A DNA stretch of 33,655 nt from a virus. Below the pieces are notes generated by a model, which saw nothing but the letters and a program-made list of their open reading frames with translations, searched no databases and was not told the DNA's origin. Every line of letters begins with the position of its first letter. Position 1 is the first letter of the stretch. The position numbers and the translations under genes are program-made. Below are positions 7,549-13,533 of this stretch, one piece after another. Location of the stretch: positions 1 through 33,655 of the IMG/VR virus record IMGVR_UViG_3300030098_001465, one strand, 5' to 3'.

Positions 7549-7590
7549 ACACTTTTTTCTGCGAGTGGATACACTCGTAGTAAAAAGTGT
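7549..7590. other. 19-pair hairpin in the terS remnant
   Basis: 7549-7567 pairs with 7572-7590 around the loop GATA, with one mismatch and one G-T pair. The outer part is ACACTTTTT against AAAAAGTGT and the inner part CGAGTG against CACTCG. Confidence 0.85.
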
Positions 7591-7612
7591 ACGTCAGCCG
7601 TAAGGCTGATGT
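7591..7612. other. 9-pair hairpin with GTAA loop
   Basis: TCAGCC (7594-7599), loop GTAA, GGCTGA (7604-7609), extended outward by three more pairs to 7591 and 7612, one of them G-T. It lies one base-step after the 19-pair hairpin. Confidence 0.8.
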
Positions 7613-7631
7613 CTGCTATGTCTATAACTTA

Positions 7632-7667
7632 AACCTTCCCCTAGAATAAGAGGGGGATGGGGGGTTA
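7632..7667. other. GC-rich hairpin at the outer end of the right arm
   Basis: AACCTTCCCCT (7632-7642) faces AGGGGGA and GGGGGGTT (7650-7667) with an 8-base loop. The left arm has the same outer bases (CCTTCCCC and GGGGGGT, minus strand) but with the 66-base hairpin between them. A short run of A, not T, follows, so it is not a clear terminator. Confidence 0.6.
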
Positions 7668-7733
7668 AAATAGGACACCGCCTCGAACAGGGGGTGTTAG
7701 AGTATGGCTACAAATAGATTGGAGTAAAATAAG

Positions 7734-7931
7734 ATGAATGAAGAATTGATTCCTAAATCAGAACTCAATGATTTTATAAATGAAAGACGAAAGATAATTG
7801 TAAAGCAAGAGTTAAGAAAACCAATGATTGATTTCTCAACAGACGGAAAGATATGGTGGCTGTTTGAAGGGGTGCTATATCTAGGAGTATTTACATTAGG
7901 GATTTGGTTAGGGTTTGTGCTGTTATCTTAA
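7734..7931 (+). CDS. small membrane protein (65 aa)
   Basis: Short charged N-terminal part, then one or two hydrophobic segments (WWLFEGVLYLGVFTLGIWLG, about residues 41-60) reaching nearly to the C-terminus, so a tail-anchored inner-membrane protein with its N-terminus probably inside the cell. Ribosome site GGAG lies about 9 bases upstream. No family recognised. Its place early in the rightward set suggests an early host-modifying role, as for many small early phage membrane proteins; this is inference. Confidence 0.75.
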   Translation: MNEELIPKSELNDFINERRKIIVKQELRKPMIDFSTDGKIWWLFEGVLYLGVFTLGIWLGFVLLS

Positions 7932-8094
7932 CCAAATAAAGTAAGGAGATAATGAAAGTACTATACATATAAATCTATCTAAGAATAGTTTGTATGGCCT
8001 CATTATCTTCTTACAAAGGAGGTAGCTGAGTAACGAATGGCATACGAAAAGTTAGCCTTTAGTTACCTCCTGCAACAGCACAGAATTGTGTCCG

Positions 8095-8110
8095 AATAAA
8101 TAGGTATTAA
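8095..8110. repeat. 16-base direct repeat in a hairpin loop, copy 1
   Basis: AATAAATAGGTATTAA, inside the loop of the 8087-8120 hairpin; identical to 8132-8147. Confidence 0.9.
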
Positions 8111-8131
8111 AACGGACACAGATTGTAGGTA

Positions 8132-8147
8132 AATAAATAGGTATTAA
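8132..8147. repeat. 16-base direct repeat in a hairpin loop, copy 2
   Basis: Same 16 bases, inside the loop of the next hairpin (8125-8156), whose stem sequence is different from that of the first. Confidence 0.9.
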
Positions 8148-8291
8148 TTAACCTACGAATGAATCTATCAATCATAACACACAAGAATTGCAAGGTACGC
8201 TTCGCTTAAACACCTTGCAATTATTGTGCTTATATGATTTGATAGTTTGCATAAGTGCAATAATAATATCATCTATAAAAAGGAGAGAAAA

Positions 8292-9194
8292 ATGGATGGA
8301 ACTTTTAATTGGTCAGTCTACAATAAGAAACTACTACAAGCTGATAATGTTTGTGATAGTTCAGACTATAACTTTGGATATGAGTGGAAAGAATTATCTG
8401 CTGATGGTGTACCTATACCAACCAGATTGGGCAGGGCATTAGTCAGAAAAGATAATGGCATGACACTTGGTATTCATAAATCTAAATATGTACCAGTAAA
8501 GCATGAGTCTGTTGTAGATAGTGTACTTGAAACAGTAGAGAAACTAGACTGTGGAAAAACATATACAACAATCGAAGTGTTTGAAGAAGGCAGAAAACTA
8601 AGAGGTCAGATATACTTTGATGATGTATCTATAGAACCTCAGATTGGTGATGTCATTGGATACACTATAGACTTTAGAAATTCTTATGATGGAACATGGA
8701 AGTTAGCAATGGCAGGAGAAGGAAAGAGAATCTTCTGTCTTAATACTATGACACACGGCATGAGGTTGAGTGAGAATATAATTAAGCATACTATCTCTGC
8801 TTCTGTTGCTGATACATCTGAGAAATTGAAGATAGCTATGGACACATTTGTTAATAGTGAAGAAACATATAAAAGAATGATTGAATCTAAACAAGATGAG
8901 ACAACAGCTAAAGAATTACTTGAACGTTATTTGTGTCGGATGCCAACCAAATCAGGCAAGCCGAAAACAAATGATGTTCAATTAGAAATTGTTTGTGGTC
9001 AGTTGCAAAAAGAGAGAGCAATGCTAGGCGGCAATCAATGGGCTACTTATAACACAGCTACACATTGGGCCACCCATACACCTAAGGGAGACAATGACAG
9101 GAAGCGAAACGAATCTGTTGTAGGTAGATTAAATGATGCAACTACTAGGCATCTAAAAGTTGAGCAGTTAAAGGATGCGTTAGCATACGCATAA
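8292..9194 (+). CDS. DUF932-type protein (phage/plasmid-like TIGR03299 family)
   Basis: Resembles the DUF932 family, found in many phages and plasmids; no biochemical role is established to my knowledge. I chose the ATG at 8292 (300 residues) because GGAGAG lies just before it; the in-frame ATG at 8247 is inside a hairpin and has no ribosome site. Family-like parts are the middle, YVPVKHESVVDSVLE, the HGMRLSENIIKHT region, and the C-terminal QLQKERAMLGGNQWATYNTA followed by THWATHTP and the NESVVGRL end. It is the largest early gene, after the hairpin array. In other phages such proteins sit among replication genes, which would fit here. Confidence 0.8.
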   Translation: MDGTFNWSVYNKKLLQADNVCDSSDYNFGYEWKELSADGVPIPTRLGRALVRKDNGMTLGIHKSKYVPVKHESVVDSVLETVEKLDCGKTYTTIEVFEEGRKLRGQIYFDDVSIEPQIGDVIGYTIDFRNSYDGTWKLAMAGEGKRIFCLNTMTHGMRLSENIIKHTISASVADTSEKLKIAMDTFVNSEETYKRMIESKQDETTAKELLERYLCRMPTKSGKPKTNDVQLEIVCGQLQKERAMLGGNQWATYNTATHWATHTPKGDNDRKRNESVVGRLNDATTRHLKVEQLKDALAYA

Positions 9195-9199
9195 GAGAT

Positions 9200-9258
9200 G
9201 AGGGAAGCATGGAGTTTTGTGTCATGGCTTATCTATGCTTCCCTCTACATGACACAAA
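9200..9258 (+). promoter_or_regulatory. two overlapping 11-bp stems before the 9280 gene
   Basis: Stem A: 9200-9210 (GAGGGAAGCAT) with 9235-9245. Stem B: 9216-9226 (TTTGTGTCATG), inside loop A, with 9248-9258. Both are perfect. They can form a pseudoknot or act as alternatives. A third choice, CATGGCTT (9223-9230) with AAGCCATG (9257-9264), competes with B. Confidence 0.75.
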
Positions 9259-9279
9259 GCCATGCAAAAGGAGAGAGTA

Positions 9280-9462
9280 ATGCTATCTAGGACTAATGAA
9301 ATCAGAAAGCTACAGTTTATGGATAAGCTAGATAACTGGTTAGACAATCAGATAGGTGAACACAATCCTCTTATGAAACAATGGAGTTATGTATTTGATG
9401 AGGATAACAATCAACTTAAATTTATTTTACTTATAGATATAGAAGGAGAGACTAATGAGTAA
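9280..9462 (+). CDS. small hypothetical protein (60 aa)
   Basis: Start placed at 9280 because AAGGAGAGAG lies 5 to 10 bases before it; the in-frame ATG at 9262 overlaps the structured leader. Product begins MLSRTNEIRKLQFMDKLDNW and ends in an acidic stretch; soluble, mixed helix and strand. Not recognised. Overlaps the next gene by 8 bases. Confidence 0.75.
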   Translation: MLSRTNEIRKLQFMDKLDNWLDNQIGEHNPLMKQWSYVFDEDNNQLKFILLIDIEGETNE

Positions 9463-9715
9463 ACATTTATTAAATATGTACGAGCTTAGAGAAGGTGAAA
9501 CTGGTCTTAAAAAGATAACTAAAACATCTTTAGTTCTCAAGCATCTTAAAGAACACGGAAGCATAACATCTTTAGAAGCTATAGAAAGATGGAAGGCTAC
9601 TAGGTTAGCCGCAATCATTCTTAATCTAAGAAAGAACCATTCTATAGATACAGAATTGGTGCCTTTTGATGGAGCAAGGTATGCTCGTTATCATTATAGA
9701 GGAGAGATAGAATGA
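9455..9715 (+). CDS. helix-turn-helix protein (HTH_39-like, 86 aa)
   Basis: Likely DNA-binding. Residues about 24-65 (TSLVLKHLKEHGSITSLEAI, then ATRLAAIILNLRKNHSIDTE) match the pattern of the phage HTH_39 type: a helix, a GSIT turn, EAIERW, then a RLAAIILNLR recognition helix and a short wing. Such proteins act as regulators or with replication initiation in small phages. Preceded by GGAGAG and overlapping the next gene by 4 bases. Target sites are not known; the hairpin array at 7941-8254 is a possible one. Confidence 0.75.
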   Translation: MSKHLLNMYELREGETGLKKITKTSLVLKHLKEHGSITSLEAIERWKATRLAAIILNLRKNHSIDTELVPFDGARYARYHYRGEIE

Positions 9716-9906
9716 GTAGTCAATCAAGAAATATAAGAATGATATTAAGAGCATGTGAAGGTATTCAGGATAAACATAAGTTTGATTTCATTGTATCCTC
9801 TATACAAAACAATCAAGTTCATATTAAATTTATAATACCAGATGATGTTCAACCTGCATTTCCAGATGATGAACTAGATATATTAAGAGAGGAGAGTGAA
9901 TTATGA
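9712..9906 (+). CDS. small acidic hypothetical protein (64 aa)
   Basis: Short, soluble, with an acidic C-terminal half (PDDELDILREESEL). No motif recognised. Overlaps both neighbours by 4 bases (ATGA type), with GGAGAG before its ATG, so it is clearly part of the early polycistronic unit. Confidence 0.75.
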   Translation: MSSQSRNIRMILRACEGIQDKHKFDFIVSSIQNNQVHIKFIIPDDVQPAFPDDELDILREESEL

Positions 9907-10148
9907 GTGTGGAATTTACAAGAAAGTTTAGCCCATCTGAACTTGGCTATAAAATAGGTCATCTGTTTGATTCACCACAAGCCGCCTTGTCTGCTTCAGA
10001 AATACTTTATGATGGCAACCCAATCGCACAAGCAGAGTTTTTTGTTGAAGCATCAAAGGCATGGGAAGTATCTATGAATATCCAAGCAGAGATTGCTAAA
10101 GGTATAGAAGATACTTTATTAAATGCAAAGGGGATGAAGCATGGTTGA
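9903..10148 (+). CDS. small hypothetical protein (81 aa)
   Basis: Begins MSVEFTRKFSPSELGYKIGH and is otherwise Ala-rich and probably helical (DSPQAALSASEILY, AEFFVEASKAWEVS). No signal peptide or membrane segment. Not recognised. GGAGAG lies ahead of it, and it overlaps both neighbouring genes by a few bases. Confidence 0.75.
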   Translation: MSVEFTRKFSPSELGYKIGHLFDSPQAALSASEILYDGNPIAQAEFFVEASKAWEVSMNIQAEIAKGIEDTLLNAKGMKHG

Positions 10149-10524
10149 TATCTATGAAAAATATAGAATGGAATTATTAGACAAGCTAAGTCATAATACC
10201 AAGCTAGTTCTTGTAGCTATAGCAGTTATCCAAAATCAAATGAGGCAAGCTAATGTTCATACGATTATGGAGCATCTAAATATGGAACACCCTACAGTTA
10301 ATGGAGTATTAAGTGTTCTTAAAAGAAGAGAGTTGATTACTGCTAAGAGATGCCCAACCTTCTTCAAAGATGTTATAGATATAACAGAGCGTGGAAGAGA
10401 TACTATCAAGGCATTGCATAATGCACTTGCAAATGTGCAAGAAGATAGTGTAGAAGAAGAGTATGCAAACATATCTGGACAGTCTGATAATCAATTCGAA
10501 AGCGAGAGGAGTGCCGCTACCTAA
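10141..10524 (+). CDS. winged-helix protein, MarR-like (127 aa)
   Basis: Probably a transcription regulator. Residues about 20-88 read as a winged helix: NTKLVLVAIAVIQNQ, then QANVHTIMEHLNMEHPTVNG as helix-turn-helix, VLSVLKRRELITAKR as recognition helix and turn, then a wing and ITERGRDTI. The TERGRDT motif near the wing is as in MarR-type proteins. The tail is acidic and Ser-rich. It overlaps the next gene out of frame by 62 bases. Confidence 0.7.
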   Translation: MVDIYEKYRMELLDKLSHNTKLVLVAIAVIQNQMRQANVHTIMEHLNMEHPTVNGVLSVLKRRELITAKRCPTFFKDVIDITERGRDTIKALHNALANVQEDSVEEEYANISGQSDNQFESERSAAT

Positions 10525-10696
10525 GGCATTTGAATTTGCAGGAATACCTTACTCTACCTATTACAGAAGTTTAAGAGGAACAGAGTTAAGGTATTCTACT
10601 GCAATGAAAGTAGATAAAGCTATTAGACAATTAGCTAAAGGCAAAAGGAGAGAGACTAATGCCAAGCAAAAGCAAAATAAAAGGAAGCTATCATGA
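10463..10696 (+). CDS. small helix-turn-helix protein (77 aa)
   Basis: Out-of-frame overlap of 62 bases with the end of the previous gene. The pattern GVPLPKAFEFAGIPYSTYYR (about residues 16-35), then SLRGTELRYSTAMKVDKAI, looks like a Cro/repressor-type helix-turn-helix with a short extra helix. The C-terminal end is very basic (KRRETNAKQKQNKRKLS), as expected for DNA binding. No strong ribosome site, so coupling to the upstream gene is likely. Confidence 0.65.
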   Translation: MQTYLDSLIINSKARGVPLPKAFEFAGIPYSTYYRSLRGTELRYSTAMKVDKAIRQLAKGKRRETNAKQKQNKRKLS

Positions 10697-11117
10697 AAGA
10701 TGGTTTCTTAAATGGTTAACTGAACTAGGTTTTTCTGTTAAGAAACAACCACTTAGCGGTTCGTTAGGTGGTGAATACTCAGGCGACTTAGTTGTAGATG
10801 TATTAGATGAAAAATTAATTACAGAGATAAAGTACAGAGACGCATCTAGTTTCCCCAATGCGTTCTCTGTGCTTGAAGGAAGAGACATAGCTTTCTTCAA
10901 AAGAAAGGTAGGTAAACCTAAGACCTGCCTTATTATTGATGGGGATGTATTCGAAAGACTATGGAAAAAGTTAGGCAAACATCTTGCAAATGATTTACTA
11001 GAGTCTCATCAAAAATATCTTCGTAAACATTATAAAGAATTACTAGGAGAGATTGATGAAAAAAATGGATTGCCTTTTGAACTAGGAGAGAGAAATGAAA
11101 AAGATACAATGGAATAA
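10659..11117 (+). CDS. PD-(D/E)XK nuclease, Holliday-junction-resolvase-like
   Basis: Probable structure-specific endonuclease that would cut branched DNA during replication or recombination, or before packaging. Residues seen: KGSYHERWF with Glu13, a GSLGGEYSGDLVVD strand with Asp43, and TEIKYR with Glu56 and Lys58, which together give the E...D...ExK core of the archaeal Hjc and related phage resolvase fold. The 152-residue length fits a single domain of this type. It has GGAGAGAG ahead of its ATG and overlaps both neighbours. Its grouping with the exonuclease and annealing protein supports a recombination-based replication scheme. Confidence 0.75.
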   Translation: MPSKSKIKGSYHERWFLKWLTELGFSVKKQPLSGSLGGEYSGDLVVDVLDEKLITEIKYRDASSFPNAFSVLEGRDIAFFKRKVGKPKTCLIIDGDVFERLWKKLGKHLANDLLESHQKYLRKHYKELLGEIDEKNGLPFELGERNEKDTME

Positions 11118-11661
11118 TGTTACACCTATAAGAAAAGAAGGTGGCATAGAAGAGCCAATGATTTTACCTGCGGAAAAAAATAAAATCATTTCACAACTAA
11201 CTGAAGTGTTTGTTAAACCACCCTATGAGAACGATAGGATACTCAAAGATATGATAAATGATATACCTAAAGTAAAATTCTTATCAACGAAGAACACAAT
11301 CAAGTTTGAGTCAAATAATAGAGAGGCTATAATTGAGGCGTGGAGGCTTGTTAAAAGTTATCTGGTACCTCAACGTAAAGAAAGCCTTTACACACAGCTC
11401 ACGGACCTACAATTCCTCTTACAACACCCTTACGGAGAGGATAATAAGTCTAGGCATAGAAGAATTGAATTGCTAGCAGAGAATTTAACACAATTTCCTG
11501 CTGATTGTGTCTCGTACTCTATTAAAATTATTCCTATTAAATCAGATATAGCACCACGATTTCCATTCCTTGTGGATTTCGTTAATCAGTTTAGAACATC
11601 TTATAATTTTAGAACTTCTTTGCGTAAGAAAATTGAAGAGGTTGCAAAATCAATAGATTGA
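11095..11661 (+). CDS. hypothetical early protein (188 aa)
   Basis: No family recognised. Soluble, mixed charge, with a proline-rich start (KEGGIEEPMILPAEKN), a central IKFESNNREAIIEAWRLVKS helix and a basic C-terminal end. Position between the resolvase-like nuclease and the exonuclease suggests a DNA-metabolism role. Strong GGAGAGAG before the ATG. It is followed by an intergenic region with two hairpins. Confidence 0.75.
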   Translation: MKKIQWNNVTPIRKEGGIEEPMILPAEKNKIISQLTEVFVKPPYENDRILKDMINDIPKVKFLSTKNTIKFESNNREAIIEAWRLVKSYLVPQRKESLYTQLTDLQFLLQHPYGEDNKSRHRRIELLAENLTQFPADCVSYSIKIIPIKSDIAPRFPFLVDFVNQFRTSYNFRTSLRKKIEEVAKSID

Positions 11662-11754
11662 CTTCGTTGCATTTATGCAATAGAAGTTTAAATAGTTAGG
11701 GTAGATTTATATTTTACCATGCCTGTGTAAAACATTTGCTCGGTCTACCCTAAC
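11661..11754. other. two hairpins before the exonuclease gene
   Basis: First: ACTTC (11661-11665) and TTGCAT (11667-11672) with ATGCAA (11675-11680) and GAAGT (11683-11687). Second: GTTAGGGTAGA (11695-11705) with TCTACCCTAAC (11744-11754), 11 perfect pairs, with an inner TTTTAC/GTAAAA stem (11712-11717, 11727-11732). No T-run follows either. Confidence 0.8.
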
Positions 11755-11772
11755 ACAACAAAGGAGAGAGAG

Positions 11773-12591
11773 ATGGAACGTAAAGGTTTCTTAGGCGGTA
11801 GTGATGCCGTTAGAATTATGAATGGTGACTGGCACCAACTCTGGCTAGAAAAAACTGGAAGAGTAGAACCAGAAGATTTATCAGATAACTTTGCAGTACA
11901 GATGGGAGTAATGTCTGAGCCATTTAACTTACAATGGTTTTATAAAAACTATACAATGCTATCCCCATTTGATTCAAAGTTTTGTGAGTTTATATCTGGC
12001 TTCTTTCGTGGTCATGTTGATGGTCTTATACATACAGATGATAACAATTATGCAGGTATAGAGTGTAAGCATACTCATCAGTTCAACACAATGGACAAGC
12101 AACTTGTTAGATATATGCCACAACTTCAATTCTATTTATACTTAATGGGAGAAAGATATACCCATAGCAGAATAGATGGCATGTACTTCTCAAACATATT
12201 TGGAAACAATAGATGGGAGTGTGTTCATGTAGCACCTGACTATAAATACCAGAAAGAAGTAATAACAGAATGTTCTAAGTTCTGGCAATTTGTAACAGAA
12301 GATAGAGAACCAGAAGATAGAGAAGGGCAGTTTGAACCTGAGAAAAAGCTAGATGCTATAGCTATAGATAAGCTAGTGGCTAAAGATATGAGTGGGAACA
12401 ACTACTTTAGCGAACTCTCTGCTAAATATATAAAGCAAGAGAGTTCAGCTAAAGAGTTTGAGGCAACCAAGAAAGAAATTAAAACTCTTATTGGTGAGCA
12501 AGAGAGAGAGGTTTATAATGATAAGATAAGCCTCAAGAAAGATAAACGAGGAGCAATCCGAATCACAATTAAAGGAGAGAGTGATGAATGA
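11773..12591 (+). CDS. YqaJ-type (lambda-exonuclease-like) DNA exonuclease
   Basis: Expected to resect double-stranded DNA ends to give 3' single strands for annealing by the next gene product. Seen in 272 residues: GGSDA near residue 8, MSEP with Glu49, GHVDGLI with Asp83, and GIECKH with Glu97 and Lys99, then MPQLQFYLY (about 115-123), the order of active-site motifs of the YqaJ group of the PD-(D/E)XK superfamily. The C-terminal part is highly charged and helical. GGAGAGAG lies just before the ATG. The stop overlaps the start of the annealing-protein gene, as in lambda-style recombination pairs. Confidence 0.88.
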   Translation: MERKGFLGGSDAVRIMNGDWHQLWLEKTGRVEPEDLSDNFAVQMGVMSEPFNLQWFYKNYTMLSPFDSKFCEFISGFFRGHVDGLIHTDDNNYAGIECKHTHQFNTMDKQLVRYMPQLQFYLYLMGERYTHSRIDGMYFSNIFGNNRWECVHVAPDYKYQKEVITECSKFWQFVTEDREPEDREGQFEPEKKLDAIAIDKLVAKDMSGNNYFSELSAKYIKQESSAKEFEATKKEIKTLIGEQEREVYNDKISLKKDKRGAIRITIKGESDE

Positions 12592-13117
12592 AACTAAAAA
12601 GAAACAACCAAGAGATGTAGATTTAGAAGTGTCTTTAGAAAAGAAAGATAACATGACTTACTGGAATAGAATTTGTAAGTCTGACCCAAGACACCTGAAG
12701 TCAGTATCATTTGGTGCAAGAAAGTTTACATCAATAGACCCACAATACCAGATACAAAAGATGACAGAAACTTTTGGTCCAGTAGGTAAAGGTTGGGGAT
12801 ACGAAGTAGATTATGATTATCCAACGGCAGGTACAACTGTTGTAGTTATAGCTAAAGTTACAATATGGTGGACTGCTACTATTTCTGGAATACATGATTG
12901 GAACAATAAGTTTAGCTATGGACCAGTAGGAGGTTCAAGAACTCTTATGACTGATGGTATGAAAAGACCAAACGAAGAAGCCGCCAAGATGGCAATGACA
13001 GATGCTTTAACTAAAGCACTATCACATCTTGGTTGTGATGCTAACATCTTCTTAGGCAAGCAAGATGGAAGTAAGTATGTCGCTGACGACAAGAAAAGTA
13101 ATGACAACCCATTTTAA
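12584..13117 (+). CDS. single-strand annealing protein (Erf/Sak type)
   Basis: Partner of the exonuclease: binds and anneals complementary single strands. Start set at the ATG at 12584 (177 residues), 6 bases after GGAGAGA, rather than the in-frame GTG at 12581. The region SFGARKFTSIDPQYQIQKMT with FGPVGKGWGYEV, and later EEAAKMAMTDALTKALSHLG, follows the pattern of phage Erf/Sak-like annealing proteins; which subgroup (Erf or Sak) I cannot decide. The last residues, SNDNPF, resemble an SSB-type tip. Confidence 0.78.
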   Translation: MNETKKKQPRDVDLEVSLEKKDNMTYWNRICKSDPRHLKSVSFGARKFTSIDPQYQIQKMTETFGPVGKGWGYEVDYDYPTAGTTVVVIAKVTIWWTATISGIHDWNNKFSYGPVGGSRTLMTDGMKRPNEEAAKMAMTDALTKALSHLGCDANIFLGKQDGSKYVADDKKSNDNPF

Positions 13118-13126
13118 GGAGGGAAA

Positions 13127-13531
13127 ATGCCTGAATACGATAATACAAATACTGCCGCTATATTTACTATAGAGCCTGAGAAAGCCAAACTTGTAGGTGC
13201 AGGTAAGTGGAACGATAATAGTTTTGATAAAAGAATTATTCTCGTAAAAGAAACTTATCCTGATGGCAATGAGCATAGAGAACTCTATGCAAAGGTTGGC
13301 AGGCTATATGAAAACGATAGCGAGAATGAGAACGCACCTCAATTTACTGGTCCTATATCTACAGATAGAGGGCAAATGAGAATAGCATGTTGGGTAAAAG
13401 AAACTGCTAGAGGTACAGTTCTTTCAATGAAGATAGAGGAGAAGAAACAGTTTCCACCAAAAGACGAAACAAATGTTCATAATTTAGAAACTTCTATTGA
13501 CGACAAAGATGATGATGAAGTACCCTTCTAA
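13127..13531 (+). CDS. SSB-like protein with acidic C-terminal tip (134 aa)
   Basis: Likely single-stranded DNA-binding protein. The globular part is rich in strands (AKVGRLYEND, TARGTVLSMKIEE), as in an OB fold, but I see no certain SSB signature. The C-terminus is DDKDDDEVPF, the acidic-then-Pro-Phe tip that bacterial SSB uses to recruit repair proteins. It lies 9 bases after the annealing protein, with GGAGGG as ribosome site. The context of exonuclease, annealing protein and resolvase supports the role, but family membership is inferred. Confidence 0.6.
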   Translation: MPEYDNTNTAAIFTIEPEKAKLVGAGKWNDNSFDKRIILVKETYPDGNEHRELYAKVGRLYENDSENENAPQFTGPISTDRGQMRIACWVKETARGTVLSMKIEEKKQFPPKDETNVHNLETSIDDKDDDEVPF

Positions 13532-13533
13532 AA

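Larger units (their letters stand above)
7537..7632 (+). pseudogene. remnant of a second terS (large internal deletion)
   Basis: Follows gene X exactly as terS follows the gene X copy on the left. The ribosome-site region TCTGGAGG...GTGCTA is kept, but the ATG is replaced (ATCACTCTCC against GCATGAACC). The CCAGAACAC, GTGGATAC-CTCGTAG, TACGTCAGCCGTA and GGCTGATGTC blocks of terS survive, and most of the reading frame between and after them is gone. It cannot encode TerS. What remains folds into two strong hairpins. Confidence 0.82.
7016..7682. repeat. long inverted repeat, right arm
   Basis: Partner of 5984-7000. It holds intact gene X, then a terS remnant with a large internal deletion, then a GC-rich hairpin ending in GGGGGGT...ACCGCC, which mirrors the outer end of the left arm. 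The arms start within about 10 bases of each other at the centre (about 7008). Confidence 0.93.
7932..8291. other. 360-base gene-free segment packed with hairpins
   Basis: No gene seen. It holds at least five consecutive stems: 7941-7955 with 8000-8014 (15 pairs, one G-T); 8017-8024 with 8064-8071 (8 pairs); 8087-8094 with 8113-8120 (8 pairs); 8125-8130 with 8151-8156 (6 pairs); 8165-8196 with 8212-8245 (about 29 pairs with small bulges); and a small TTGCA/TGCAA stem after it. No T-runs follow, so they are not simple terminators. Confidence 0.85.

Noticed and set aside
7549-7667. Rho-independent terminator after gene X
   Set aside because: The hairpins are strong but none is followed by a T-run in the rightward direction.
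5984-7682. Inverted repeat as an amplification or long-read fold-back artefact
   Set aside because: Such artefacts give near-identical arms. Here the arms differ by many substitutions, small indels and a large gap, and each holds a different intact gene.
8087-8156. CRISPR-like array in the hairpin region
   Set aside because: Only two copies of one 16-base repeat, no regular spacers and no cas genes.
8247-8291. Longer N-terminus for the DUF932-type protein (ATG at 8247)
   Set aside because: That ATG lies in a hairpin region without a ribosome site; the added residues (MHKCNNNIIYKKERK) look like translated leader and 8292 has GGAGAG.
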